Assembly (NCBI GenBank): GCA_033085395.1
Contig: JANQBS010000109.1
Location: 1-64,000, forward strand
Length of the DNA: 64,000 bases
Reading direction: 5' to 3'
DNA from: Xanthoparmelia taractica
Taxonomy: Eukaryota > Ascomycota > Lecanoromycetes > Lecanorales > Parmeliaceae
Notes under the pieces: model-generated
What the model saw: the letters and a program-made list of their open reading frames with translations, nothing else
Told to the model about the DNA's origin: nothing
Database searches by the model: none
Position numbers and translations under genes: made by a program
Part shown: positions 1 through 11,842 of the stretch, piece by piece
How positions within the stretch are numbered: position 1 is the first letter of the stretch
Layout: every line of letters begins with the position of its first letter

Positions 1-314
1 CTTATAAGTTTAATTCTTTTCTTTATATTTTTGAATTTATAAATAATTAAATAATATTTTCTATTACTATATTAACTGTATGCGGCTTTAAGGCTATAAT
101 TGTTATTCTAGATAGTAACGTTAAATAAACTTTCAATTAGTTCTATTAATGCGCTTACTTTTCTTAAGTTATATCTTTCTTAATCAATTCTATTAACCGC
201 ATATAATCTCGTATTATATAAGCTATCCCCTACTATAGTTACGCGAGTGCGCGATTACTCGTATACTGCTTGCTATCGTCGCTGAGGAAAGGGTGTTAAT
301 TCGAAAGAGGCTAC

Positions 315-606
315 GCTACTAATAGACTCGATATTTTTACTTCAATCTCTTACTTTCTCTTAACTATTATTACTTTTAGTATCTTTCGCCTCGTTTCAAT
401 TATCTATAAGTACTATTAGTAGTAACTTAGATTGCTCTCTTTCTTATTTCATTATTAATATCTACTAGTAGACTCGATATCCTCACTTTAAACCCTCACT
501 TTAAATTCTCACTTTCTCTTATCTATTATTACTTCTATAATCTTTCGCCTCGTTTCGATTATCTTTTAGCATTATCAATAGTCTACTAGATTACTCTCTC
601 TTATTA
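315..606. repeat. Diverged direct duplication (two ~135 bp units)
   Basis: The segment beginning near 315 with CTACTAATAGACTCGATAT is repeated near 462 as CTACTAGTAGACTCGATAT. Both copies then carry, in the same order, a TTACTTTCTCTTA-like or CACTTTCTCTTA-like block, TATTATTACTT, and ATCTTTCGCCTCGTTTC followed by ATTATC. Most differences are C/T or A/G changes, and the second copy has a small extra CTCACTTTAAA repeat. Tandem duplications of this kind attract RIP. Confidence 0.6.
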
Positions 607-1059
607 TATTTAAGTTACTCTTATCTCGATATCTTCTAATAGTCGTTCTTATTATTATTATTATAACTACTTTCATCTTCATTAACGGTAACGACTCGAT
701 CTTCGCTATATAACTCGCCGAAGATAAGTATAGTCTAAATATCTTCGCAGTCTTCGAACTGTTAGTAGATAAATCGCCGCTTAATTATCGGACTCTGCGA
801 TCTTACTTTCGAAAGATCTTGATATCTCACTACTTTAAGCGCTAGACTATTAGTAGTGTCGTCACTTAGAGATTGAACGTGTCGATATAATAGTAAGTCA
901 ATATTGTTAAAGAGATTCTATTTAAGCTAAACGCCGGTTAGCTCGTGGCCCTTTAGATTGCATAAAGCGCTAAGTTAGTCCAAACCTGAAATCCGTTCGC
1001 TATCCTCGATACTCCTAAGGCCTTCGTGTCGATCGGTAAAAATTACGTCTATAAGTAAC

Positions 1060-1854
1060 TCTTTCTTAACTTCTATCTCGTGTGAGGTAATTACTAATTG
1101 CGCCCTATATATAGTGCTCGCCCACTTCTATATATTCGTCGAGAAGGTCTAGAACGAGTATAATACTACGCGTGTGACTATAGAGGTCGATAGCGAGACT
1201 GCGAACGATTTCTTCTCCTTCGACTCTGATGATAGCGAGCTTAATTCGTTGACTTCTAGCAATATTCATTTCTTCACTCCGCCCCCTTTCCTCTTTGAGT
1301 CTGCTAGTAATTCCTCGCGGCCCTTTATCTATGTCTCGATGCTCAGTATATCGCAGAAGAGACGTTATAATTCGCGCGGCCTTCTACTCGAGATATGAAA
1401 GCATATTGAATTAAATGCAGTCCGCGTAAATATCGTGTATAAATCTCGTGATAAACTCGATCGTATTAATAGACGAATTTTCAAGGAGTCTCTCACCGGA
1501 CGGCTAATAACTGATAGCAATTTTAATAATAAGAAAACCGTATATAGTTACGAGAATATCGACTATCTTCTTTAGTATCAGGGTATGACTTAGGAGGAGG
1601 TGAATTCGCACATTATGCCTTTTCTGCTAGCAGGCGGTGGAGTATATATCGATGTGAATTATGAGACTAAGACTCCTAGCGGTCGAAGGGGGCGAGCTTC
1701 CGATATTCCTATCGCTCGGTTCTTCCCTACGGGAGACGGCGAGTTCTACGATATCAATAACACTATATTCTAAGACGCCGCGACGTCTATATACAGTCGT
1801 TTGGCTACGGGTGATTTCGAAAAGAGAGATCTATCTACTGAGTGCGTGTGCGAC
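1060..1854 (+). pseudogene. RIP-decayed reading frame, probable transposon-derived protein
   Basis: One frame (codons starting at 1174 and every third base) reads as plausible protein over about 260 codons. It is interrupted by only five stops: TAG at 1150, TGA at 1396, TAG at 1573, TAG at 1591 and TAA at 1771. TAG and TAA here could each come from CAG or CAA by C-to-T change, and TGA from CGA or TGG. Between the stops the frame has ordinary amino-acid composition, with an acidic Ser-rich stretch near 1190-1260 and a Gly/Arg-rich stretch near 1630-1700. The 5' limit is uncertain, because a neighbouring frame is also open before about 1090. I do not recognise the protein family. The position inside an AT-rich block argues for a mobile-element origin. 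Confidence 0.5.
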
Positions 1855-2573
1855 TGATAAAGCTAGATAAGGGAATTGATAAGAGGGCGTTCTGCCATGT
1901 GATAGCTAAGCTATATGCATATGTAGCATAGGATAGAATAGCAAATGGACGATATACTACTTATAACTCGCGCTCGTTTCGATTGATTGACTGCTAGATA
2001 AACACGTGTAGTTAAAGAGTATTTAGCCTACCTAATAGATCTGCCTGCTGTATACGAAGGGGCTGCATATACTGTTAGGACTAGCCTCGCCTTTTTCTAT
2101 TAGTTCAACCTCTAACTGTTATTCTTGGTATTGAACCCCTAATCTAGCTAGGCCCTTCTTCTCGTATATTTAGTGTCTTTCTCTACGATTATTCTTATCT
2201 CTATTTAGATCAGAATAACGAGAAAGAAGATTATCTATAAGTAAAGAGATCGCTTCGACTATATGCGATGCGAGTCCCTTCGTCGAGAGTTAGAAGAGGA
2301 TAATCGTCTATTCTAGGCGTTAGAGAATTATTATTATTGTCTTACGAGGGGGGAAGGGTTCTGTAGTACGAACTCGCTTGATATTAGTAGGATTTTTCTT
2401 AAATTAAGACGAAGAAGTCGAATTTGATCCCGATATTAAAGGCTATTTATGGAATTTAAATTATATAGTATTTCTAACTGAAGGAAAAGAAATGAAAAAG
2501 ATCCGCCAAGATCTCGCCGGAAGGGCCCGCATGCAGTCCTTGGCGAATCTTTACCCGTCACTTGATCGACCTT

Positions 2574-2690
2574 ATAACTCAACGAGTTATGGCCCGATAT
2601 TAGATGGCGATAGCGCGATGAATAGCCCTAAGCGAGTACTACGAAATGCACTCTTCCGAATTTTCATTGTATGCAGTCTCGTTGAGTTAT
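2574..2690. repeat. 13 bp perfect inverted repeat
   Basis: ATAACTCAACGAG at 2574-2586 has its exact reverse complement at 2678-2690, about 91 bp apart. The left arm also sits in a short local palindrome, ATAACTC-AAC-GAGTTAT. It lies at the boundary between the AT-rich block and normal DNA. It could be the end of a small non-autonomous element or a chance fold; no target-site duplication is evident. Confidence 0.35.
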
Positions 2691-2708
2691 GCTCGATCTC
2701 CTGAGTCG

Positions 2709-2810
2709 GTTTACACTGTAAACGCCAAGCCGCGCTAGCCCGACGGCCCGCGGCGGGAAGCCGACGCGATCCAATCACACCCGCCCCTCACCTGGTTTAC
2801 AGCGTGAACC
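2709..2810. repeat. Pair of GTTTACA palindromes
   Basis: GTTTACACTGTAAAC at 2709-2723 is a perfect 7+1+7 palindrome. A near-palindrome, GGTTTACAGCGTGAACC, lies at 2794-2810. The GC-rich DNA between them is unlike its flanks. A related motif recurs at 23385-23401 (GTTCACTGTAAACGCCA), sharing CACTGTAAACGCCA with the first. They could be terminal repeats of a short element. Confidence 0.3.
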
Positions 2811-3184
2811 GGTCGAGTTCTATGGTTAGTCTTAAGAGTTTAGACGAGATGTCGACCTTGCTTGCGTTCGATGCAAACCCTCAGCAAATGTATTAGACTA
2901 GCCGTGATAGCGGCCGGTCTCAAGTGACCCCTCATCAGCTATTACAATCTCTTATGTCATACGTATTGCTTTGACAGCCGGCTCCCAGCATTTCACCACC
3001 TATGAAACAGCCAATACCCAAGTAATCAACGTTCAAGTCTGAGTATTGTAGGTCAAAGATGGATGATGTTCTAATAGTCTTTGGAAGTTTCTAATCTAGG
3101 GAGGCTACCAGCAAAGAGCTTTGAGCATTATGCTCGGCAAGCAGAAATGACCAAGCATGTGACTATGAGCTTGTAGTAATGTCG

Positions 3185-4766
3185 CTAGGTGGCTAGAGCA
3201 ACGGACCTAACATTCAAGTCTTTTTGAATCGACTGAAGTATCTCCCCAATATCCGTCACGTAAGTAAAGAAGGGTGGTTGCTGCGAACCCGCGATCACTT
3301 GCCCGTAGATTGCTCTCTCCTTTTTAGAAACGATTGGGCTTCCAGAGTCTCCACTACGAGGATGCACATTATGAGCTCCAATAAATGCGTATTCCTTTGT
3401 GGAAGCGTGCCCACCTCGACCATTCGGTAATCGTACTTCTGATTTGATGCAATTGAATGTCGTGGGGGCGAGAGTATTCAAGCCATCCACTCCTCCGTAT
3501 CGATAGACTTCTGACTCCATATTTGATTGCATGAGATCTTTGATTGATTTCACTTCTTTAATGGACAAAGGGCCCGCCTCTAGTTGAACCTATTCGACAC
3601 GTTAGAGTGGTCTTGTACGTCGGCGCACAAGACAAGCAATGATCTCACCAGGTTGGTTGCTCCAACGAGACTTTCGCCAAAAGGTCGGATAACTGCCCAG
3701 TCCATTGAGCCACCAATTGCTGTTTTCTGGTCGAGTCCAGAGGTCTTTTCAATGGAGCCACAGCGCCAAAATGAGGACTCCCGTTTTGACCACTCCAACT
3801 TCTGCGTGACATCAGAAATGGTTTGTCGATAGGCCTCAAGCTTTCTTTTCAAGCTTTGAATTCTCTGCTTGACATTTTCCGGTTGCCGTTCAGGATCTTC
3901 ATCTCCTAGTCGCCATCCTTCTCTTTCCAAAGAAACTTCCATTGCCTTCACGGCTTTTTCATAGTCATTGAGTACCAGAGGAAGATCATCCTCTATCTCC
4001 TTACGTTTAGAGTTACTGGGACACAACACCTGTACTCCTATGACACAGTTAAAAAAGCAATATCGAGGCAATAAAGACTCGACTCACCTGCCGATACTGG
4101 CTCGTTCGATGTGCTCGTACCATGGTGGACGCTTAGCCACGCAGTATATGGTTCCCCTTGGTGAGGACGTATCGAGATCGCGCATGTTAAAGTCGTCGAC
4201 AAGTGGTCCATCGATGCCGTTTCCGTCGTAATAGTCTGTCCCATGGCCATGAAGGTGTCTCTTTCGCCAGCTATGTTCCCTTGATCAGAGGCGTATCTGA
4301 TCCCTTTTTCATGCTTGATCACTACCTGGATCTCTTCCCGGGGCCAAGTTTCCACCGCTTGAAGACAAGCATTTTCAATAGCATCCTGGACTGCGATGAA
4401 ATCGGCAGATTCGGGATCCTCAACAGTAATAAACAAACAGACCGGATTATTTCGACCAAACTGGCCTTCCACACGACACACATTTAGAGTCGTGAAGGTC
4501 AAGCCAGCAATCTCCAGCCAATCTCTGGCGACCCGCTTCCATGTGTCACCCCATTGGATTGCAGGGTCTCCAACCAGCACCGGTAGAGCGTTCAGCGTCG
4601 TGATTTGGGATTCAGCGTCCATAGTGGTGTTGGCCTTCACCGTCAAGACCGGTGATTCTTTGTTCACATTGTACGAGGTTTTATTCATGCGCACATATAG
4701 TTTTCCTTCTCGATAGTCGCTAAGAAGCGAGCGGGCCGACCCGCGAAGATCTGAAAGCATAGCCAT
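3185..4766 (-). CDS. Trypsin-fold serine protease-like protein, 490 aa
   Basis: The model is complement(join(3185..3589,3649..4037,4088..4766)), with introns of 59 and 50 nt (GTGAGA...TAG, GTGAGT...TAG); phases agree. The product has no signal peptide, so it is probably intracellular. The C-terminal third carries the chymotrypsin-family serine motif GDSGSP with Ser about 438. The Asp motif MDWAVI, with Asp about 339, and a His pair in LSVHHG, at about 214-215, complete a plausible His-Asp-Ser triad in the correct order. Between the His and Asp lies a charged, predicted helical or coiled-coil insert (about 240-320), longer than in ordinary trypsins. The first 200 residues match no domain I recognise. 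Such cytosolic trypsin-fold proteins occur in fungi with unknown substrates. Protease activity is inference, and the protein could be a pseudoprotease. It has no functional link with its neighbours and is followed on its 5' side by a 3.4 kb empty stretch. Confidence 0.7.
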
Positions 4767-7700
4767 GAATTGTTATCACCGAAATCTTAGCGTGTATTCT
4801 GATAAAGAAGAGGGAAAAATATTCCAGTGTGGACAAGTGCAAGAATTCAGAGAAGCAAAGAGTGAAGGATGTCTTTTGTAGTGAATGACTGCTTTAACTC
4901 AGCAATCACTACCAGTGCAAACCGCCGTTCCGCTAGGGTGTTAAGGGTCGCCTACGTAAGCTCCAGGCCAATGGTTCCAAGTATACACGCCCTTCTGTGG
5001 GGTCTTGGAGCAAAAGCTCGGTTGTCTACGAATGAGACCTTGACACTCTTTCTATTGTTCTTACTCTGGAGCAGCAGCTGCTGCGCTCTTTCCAGAATGT
5101 CACCTCTTGTAGGTGTTGACTCTCATGGCTTGCCGCCTGTCATACCGGTTTTGGCAATTTGATTGCATGAGAAAGGGCAGCTAGATAAATCAAACACAGG
5201 TGTTGGAATTGCTGCAGCATTGGGTTGAACGGCTACCCCGCATGTGTGTCAAATAGGGGTATAAGTAGCCTTCTCACACCCATAGAAACAATCAATCCTT
5301 CATCCTCCCTCTCAATATTCCCAACAACAGGTCTGTGTTTGCGTCTCAGTATCAATCGACCAGTCATGCACCTGAATGACGTCGTAACAAGGGACGCGAA
5401 CAGCATGCCGACCTGTCTACAAACTGCAGCAGCCCCTAACAAGACCTGTAAAGCAGTACTGGTAACGTTGTGCCTTGTCTTCAGTGTCATTGAAGTAAGC
5501 TTAATTTCAGATAGAATGCAGAGTTTGAAGGGCATCTTGATTTAGTGCCTGGGGTTGTGACTATCTACGGATGGATAACGAATACTATTGAAAGAAGGGC
5601 TAAGAGAGGAAGCACATCTGATTTGGTAACCTTGTTATGAATGCCTTGTGCCCGATGTGGTAGACATACAGCCTCTATTTTCTTTGTGCGTAGTACTATG
5701 TTTGATGAACTACCTGGCAACCCAACGTGTGTTCAATGTAAGGCAAGATGATGCGTCTTGGGTTGTTTATCACGTATTGGTTTGTCTGACACATCGTTTG
5801 TGAAAGCAGAACATTGCACGGAGAAGAACAAAGATTCTCGAAGCACTGACTGCTGGCGGTGAACAACACTTAGATGAATAGCGGTGTTTATATGGACTAC
5901 GACCCCTTTTGCATGGCCTAAAACGTAGGCCTTTCATGGCGTAGAGGCCGGCCTATTGGAAAGATGAGTTCAAGTAACAGGATAGAAATAAAAGGAGAGA
6001 AGAAAAGAGAAGAAAGACGAGGTGGACTTGGTCAAGGACATTCCAACGTGGCGTAGGTGAGATTGGCAACTCGCAGGCTTCAGAATGGACGCTCAATCAG
6101 CTCCTGATCACTCGTTTAGTACATCTAAAACGCGAGCTCAAAGGTCGAGCGCAGAGGGAGAATCAAACGACCATAGGTGAAATGCATATGGACCTTTCTG
6201 GTACACAGCGAGTTGTATACGGGAGATAATTAGAAGCACCAGGAAATAGACAGCAGATCAGTACTGCACAACAGTGTACGCAACGTATGGAAAGCCAGCT
6301 TAGAACCAGCAAAAGGCTCCCTGCAGGTTTTGGCACTCATGCTAAGTACGAAAACGACTTCTCGGGTCCAGTCGCATGCATGCGAGAGGGTTCGGGTTCA
6401 CGCGTGAGCCTCCGGCCTGTCAAGCTCGGGGTCGATATTCAGCGGTAACTTTCAGGTACATCGACAGGTTCTGACGCTTGTTTGACCAAGCTTCTGTCAA
6501 GCTAGTGGGGTAATAGTCAAGTTGTTCGCTCCGCACCATCCGGCCGATTGACGGGGATGGCCCCTGAAGGATATACGGACCATCGCATTGTCGCGCTATC
6601 TAAATCCATGGACGCCTTGCTGGTCAGAGCGGTGTATGAGATTTGATGGAAGATTGCCCTTCCAGTAATTGGTTTTGTGGAAGCGATGCACAAGTACGAT
6701 TGTGATAAGAACAGCGTGGCTAACAATGCACTGCGAAGCAAGAGTACAGTGAGTCTGGCGAAACATGATAAGGACATCATGCACACCGAAGAGATAAGAC
6801 AACTGAGTTGGTTTTCGGTTCAAATTGAGTGCCGAGCGCTGCTTTGCTTGCCGGATAGTGTGAGTCGGTATCAAGAACGTAGTGTTCAGCATGGTTCGCA
6901 TCGGATACTCCACATGGCGTTCTGTGACGATTGTGGGCTGCAAGCTTGAAGCACGCTAGATAATGCAGAGACCCTGAAGAATGCAAGTGATATCAGCATC
7001 ATTCGTGAGGAAGGAAGTTTTCCTGGTCGCCCAGTCTGGCTCGATGCACGAGCACGACGTCTTCCCCTCCCAAGGCTCCAGATGCCAGAAGTGCAGCGCA
7101 GAACGTGCGCATTATATGCGTTGAGTCTGCAGCTAAAGGCCCAGTGTTAGGAGCGGCCTCCACTCTTCACTTATTGAATCAGGTCATTCTCCGGTCAGAC
7201 CTCTCGGAAGTTGACGCTTGGGCCAGCCGTACAGCGCACCCGATTTATGCGGGTACTCCGGGCGCGGTTGTTGCTGCATAGTACATAGGCTCAAGCATTA
7301 CACGAGCGGTGAATATATGTCCATTTGGATGTAACATTGGCTTTCGCATGATGCCACCGTACAGCAGTTCTATCTCGAGATTTGATCTTGTTGATGGTTG
7401 AAATGAACAAGAGCAAAAAATAGCAATACCAGGACCCGGCATTCGAGGGGTGTCATTAGCTTGCCGGGTACTTTTTGAGAACCTGTGGTTGTTGCTCGCG
7501 TCCAAGTCAGAGATTACCAACAAGTCAAACAAGACATAGAGACAATTCTTTGGGCATATATTTCGGGAATTCGGAATGGCTACATGGCTACCCCCCGCAT
7601 TTCATTTTCCCAGCCGTGTGAGAAAACGTTTATTAAAATTTCCGACGCCGTGATACTGGAGCGCTTATGTGATATACGCGCGATCAATTGCCGAGCAGCC

Positions 7701-8234
7701 CGAGGTCCACATGTGGTGCGCCTCTAACTCTAGCCCATTAGTCTTTCACCAATTGTTATTTCCGATTGCTTGGTGGCTGTCTCAAGGTCTATCTAGATGA
7801 GAGTTTGCCTCAATCTGATCCAGGGACCAACTAGATGTCAAGAGTCTTCTTTCCACACGGACCTCTCTAGACTCTTATGCTTGGAAATCATCTGATCCAA
7901 ATACATGGAGTTGGCTCCTTCAATTACGGTTTCGTCGCTCACTCGCACGGCATTGCCCTGTCAGATTGGCTGTTTTTGATTTCTGACGCGTAATAAACTC
8001 ATGGGAAGGCGTCCGAATGGCCGGAGACCGGAACCATTTGTTTGCAGTAAGATGAAATCGTCGAATCGAATACAAAGCTACGGGTGATCCCCCGGAGACG
8101 AGATTCAAAGTCTATCTCTTCTCGACCACCGGAGTCCTACGGCTCAGAGCCTTTTACTGCGAACCCTCTCTGGCTGTTCATATATAATTGATGTAGAGCG
8201 CCCAAAATTGATTCTTCCTCAAGCATCCTCCATC
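4767..8234. other. Gene-free stretch
   Basis: I see no supported gene in these 3.4 kb. Several open frames of 60-115 codons exist on both strands (for example around 4869-5162, 5225-5545 and 6517-6949). None has a recognisable domain, a convincing splice pattern or a consistent start. The final part would contain the promoters of the protease-like gene (leftward) and the rhodopsin-domain gene (rightward). Confidence 0.5.
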
Positions 8235-9746
8235 ATGCCGGGCCCAGGTCCACCGCCTCCAGGAGGTGACCAGAATAGAGCTAACGAGGTCTTTGCTTTT
8301 ACTTGGACTTTAGCGATCATCTCTGTGATATTCGTGGTGGGAAGAATGTACTCGCGTACAAAGCTTACACGTAATGTCTGGTGGGACGACTGGTGCGTCT
8401 GTTTTGCTCTCGTGAGGCCGTCTATGCCACTTTCTCCCGTGCGGTAAAGCTGATGTCTCAGGTCCTTGACTTCGTGGTCGCCGTCATGTGGAGTGTTTAT
8501 GCAGCCAACAGCTATGCAAGACATCTCTACTACCTGACCCCAGCCCAACTATCCAAAGCTCTGGAATTGAATACGATATCGCGGTCTCTGTGCATGTTCA
8601 GCATTGCCATTGGCAAGATTTCTGTGGCTTTTTTAATTGAAAGGATTGCGGGCCCCAACGACTGGAGGAAGTGGCTATTGAGAGGCATCTCGATTAGTGT
8701 CTTCGTCTCGGCTGTCATCACATTCACGTTGTTTTACGCCCATTGTCAACCTGCAAGAGCGATCTGGGATAAGTCCATGGTCAAGGCAGGGACTGGAAGT
8801 TGCTGGGACCCGATCCCCGTCAATACTTGGAATCTGGTCATTGCAAGTAAGTTACTAGACGTCGTCTGTAGACATCGGATGTTAACGTCGCACTTTCTAA
8901 GGCTACTGGGCTTTCCTGGATTTTGCTCTTGCTTTCATCCCAGTCGATATCGTCTGGAAACTCCAGTTGAGCACGCAAAAAAAGCTACTCTTAACCCTTC
9001 TTCTGGGTATGGGAGTCTTGTAAGTGATCCGCTCTGCCAGCTCTGATGATAATAGCTTATGGAGTGTCTCAAAGCGCTGGAATATGTGCTGCTGTCAAAA
9101 CCTCGAAAGTCCCGATTACGGTCAAGGCCAAAACCGACATCACATGTAAGTCTGCTCCAGTCGACCTTGGGTCTCTTGAACACAACTGACACCCACCTAG
9201 GGGAAACTATTGAGCTGCTTATGTGGAACGGGTGAGTATCGACACTGCATTAAACATGCAGGTCTCTGTGTTCTCGCAAGTGTGTAAGCTAACATCCCCG
9301 CTCGCAGCATAGAAATGAACATCATCATCATAGCAGCCTGTGTTCCAACCCTTCGACCCATCTTCCTGGTTCTCGGCAATCGTCCTGGTGCTGAGAACTT
9401 TCGCGCATCTGTCCGCGAGCGCGGCCGTTCCTCGTATTACTATCGGTCAGCCGGCACTGATGGGTCCAAGACGTTAACGGGGTCATCTGCAACAAGTAAA
9501 GCTCCCGACCGGAAAGCCTCACGGGCGATGACTGCTAGTACTGAGGCTATCAATCACAAGGATGGAGTAGACGGTGGAGAACTGATTCAGGTGGAGAGTA
9601 GAGAAGTTGACAACCGAGATGGAGATCCTGAGGAGGAAAACTGGGGACAGGCAAATGACTCTAGCGTGCCGATGACTGATTGGGTTGGAGATCGGAATAC
9701 GGGGAACCGAGATCCTAGCCGATTAGGAAGGGACACTAAAGTGTAA
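8235..9746 (+). CDS. Fung_rhodopsin (PTH11-like) integral membrane protein, 349 aa
   Basis: The model is join(8235..8411,8462..8846,8902..9006,9056..9145,9201..9231,9308..9746). The start is the first ATG; the frame is open upstream, but only from a TTG codon. The protein has a short Pro/Gly-rich outer N-terminus and then seven hydrophobic segments. It carries family landmarks of the fungal rhodopsin domain: WWDDW after helix 1, a YARHLYYLT loop, a Cys-containing YAHCQP segment, DFALAFIPVDIVW in helix 5-6, and EMNIIIIAACVPTLRP in the last helix. A hydrophilic 110-residue tail follows. There is no CFEM domain. Members are GPCR-like surface proteins, some with roles in host sensing, but ligands are unknown. 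The third intron is the weak point. The strongest donor (GTAAGT at 9020) breaks the frame, so I used GTATGG at 9007, which restores it. A small indel or alternative splicing could also explain this. Confidence 0.85.
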
Positions 9747-10584
9747 ATACTCTATTCTACAAGTGGCTCTTGATACCCTACTTTGCGGTGGTTTGGAAAG
9801 CGGTCACTTGGTTTCGATAACGATAGTTCGGACTAGTGTATATACATGTCAGCTTGATAATGTCGAATAAAATCTACAGAGTAATGTATATGGACAGCAG
9901 ACCTCCCATGATCAGTTTACGTGTAGTGTCTATAGTGGTGTTTACAAGTAGTGTTGAGTCGAACATGTGGAATTTTCTCCGCCATAAGTAGTGGTTCACG
10001 CCCGAGACTAACGCTTTTCGACTCTGTCAATTCCTCATACTTTATTACTAGAAAGTCTAGCATAACTGATTCCGAGGTTCCCGCGGCAGGTAGCATATCT
10101 TTATGCTTTGGTCTTGAGCTAAGCCTGAATACAATTCTTCTAGAAGTACAAGTACCTTATTTTCAGGGTCTTAGCAGAAATACTAGCAAGAGTGCGAGTT
10201 GAGGTAAATATGTGCCCAAAGAAGATATCGGATTACTGCCACCAATCGCTTCCGCTCAAGAAGACCTCTCAATCAAACCCATGATGACTGGCTTAAAATC
10301 TGTCAGTGAATAAAAATTAATGAGTAAGAATGGCTTGAAGCTAAAGGGTTTTAGCAACATTCTTCAAGGAGGCTTTTTTCGAAGTAAAGAATAGACTCAA
10401 AAAGGTAATTTGTTAATGGGTCACTGAGGGTTAAAAGGGTTCACACCTTGCCCGGCCCCTGGCCCTGATTTAGCCCTAAGCTAGCCCAATTTGAAAAACT
10501 CGGCTGAGTTAGGGGACCCTTCCACTCCTTCTAGCTGCCAAACCAGCGCCGGTCTCACCAACGGCAACGTCTCAATCTCGTATA
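9747..10584. other. Gene-free stretch
   Basis: No supported gene. One 83-codon frame near 9951-10202 has no recognisable feature. The interval separates the rhodopsin-domain gene from the decayed phosphatase and shows no clear repeat. Confidence 0.5.
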
Positions 10585-11665
10585 AACGGCAGCGAGGTCA
10601 AATGGTCATTTGGATTCTTCGCGCCTAGCTTCCAAATCGAGCGGAACACGAGTCTAGCCGACGCTTCTCCATTCAATCTCGTAATCATCCTCAAAGGCGG
10701 CACAGCGAACAACACTTTAGCATCCTATGACAATCATCCCAAGCAAGAGCGAGGACAAGATCGTTGGCCATCTAAGAGATGCTGACATGTTCTCGTGTTT
10801 CTCAAAGTATTTTCAGGATACCACAGGCCGGATGCGAACATATGCCCCTTCCGGATCTGCCTTCAACATCAACGACACGTATGCCCTGCAAAGCATCTGC
10901 GCATTCAAGGCGGGATACCTTGGCCATTCGGACTTCTGCCCCCTCTTTACCCCTTACCAAAGAAGAATGGGAGGGTTTCGAAAACACCCTAGACATTCGG
11001 TATTACTACGATTACTCCTTCGGCAGCCCAACAGGTCGCGTCCAACGCATCGGCTACCTGCCTCATTTCACGGCTAGGGCATGAATACATCACATGGTCC
11101 AACTCATCTGTGAATTCAACCTACGATGAAAGTCCCGCCCACTTCTCTCCTGAGAAAGCGGTCTATGCAGACTTCAGCACGGCCACGACGACGCCCTGAT
11201 CGCTCTGTCCCTTGACTACTTCCGTGTAGGCCCGAGCCTAATAGAAGTTCCTGCCCATTCCCCACATAACAGCCTTCCTCTCACACCTGACGCTCTTCGG
11301 CGGCGGACTGATTACCGAGACTATCTGATGTGCATCGGGCGATTCTGCCCTTATCGCTAATTCCAGAACTCAGTAACTACCCATCAGAGTACGGTTACAG
11401 TGCCGAAAATGCTACGTAGAACATCACCGGAACTCGACTGAACGTTGGGATACTACCTATCGATACAATACCTAATGTTGCTTGCAAGGGCACGCCGGAT
11501 GGATGTGTGCAATGGACAGGCTCCTGCAAAGTCAGGCAGATGCTTATGCTTTGCCCAACTTCGATTTTGCGTGTCTCGGGAAAGACATGTGGATCCTACG
11601 AATGGGAGGGATTTCGTTTGCAGTAAATGGAGAAGTCAAATAGGAACCCTTCCTGGATGAATCCA
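10585..11665 (+). pseudogene. Histidine acid phosphatase (phytase-like) pseudogene
   Basis: Fragments in all three plus frames, in the correct order, resemble secreted fungal phytase/acid phosphatase. They include an FGFFAPSFQ block near 10605, and GGTANNTLASYD near 10710. A segment with DADMFS, TGRMRTYAPSG and NDTYALQSICAF follows (10770-10905), then GHSDFCPLF near 10925. EEWEGFENTLDIRYYYDYS and GSPTGRVQRIGY are in another frame (10955-11055). A VYADFS then HDDALIAL block lies near 11163-11205. A C-terminal LLQSQADAYALPNFDFAC lies near 11515-11575. Family members remove phosphate from phytate or other esters outside the cell. At least three frame changes plus stops separate the blocks, more than introns could explain. 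The N-terminal RHGxRxP catalytic region was not found, so the copy is truncated as well as shifted. No product is expected. Confidence 0.75.
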
Positions 11666-11842
11666 CATTCCTTTGGTATGACTGTTCTGAGTAAAGTCCA
11701 CGCATCTAAAAGTGCCTAAAACCTCGGATTCGACGCCCCTTGTCTCCCTAGTCACACTCTTTTTTCGTAAATGGCAGCGCTGATATGATCGAAGTCAGAA
11801 GAAGTGACCACGTCCCATGTGGCTTTCCCCCGCTTCTACCCT

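Larger units (their letters stand above)
1..2460. other. AT-rich, RIP-like gene-free block
   Basis: This stretch is visibly richer in A and T than the rest of the window and is full of TA dinucleotides and short TTA/TAT runs. No intact gene is present. It contains an internal direct duplication and one long reading frame broken only by stops that C-to-T or G-to-A changes would create. That pattern is what repeat-induced point mutation leaves in copied DNA in many Pezizomycotina. Composition changes to normal by about 2.5 kb. I infer an old transposon relic; I cannot name the element. Confidence 0.6.
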
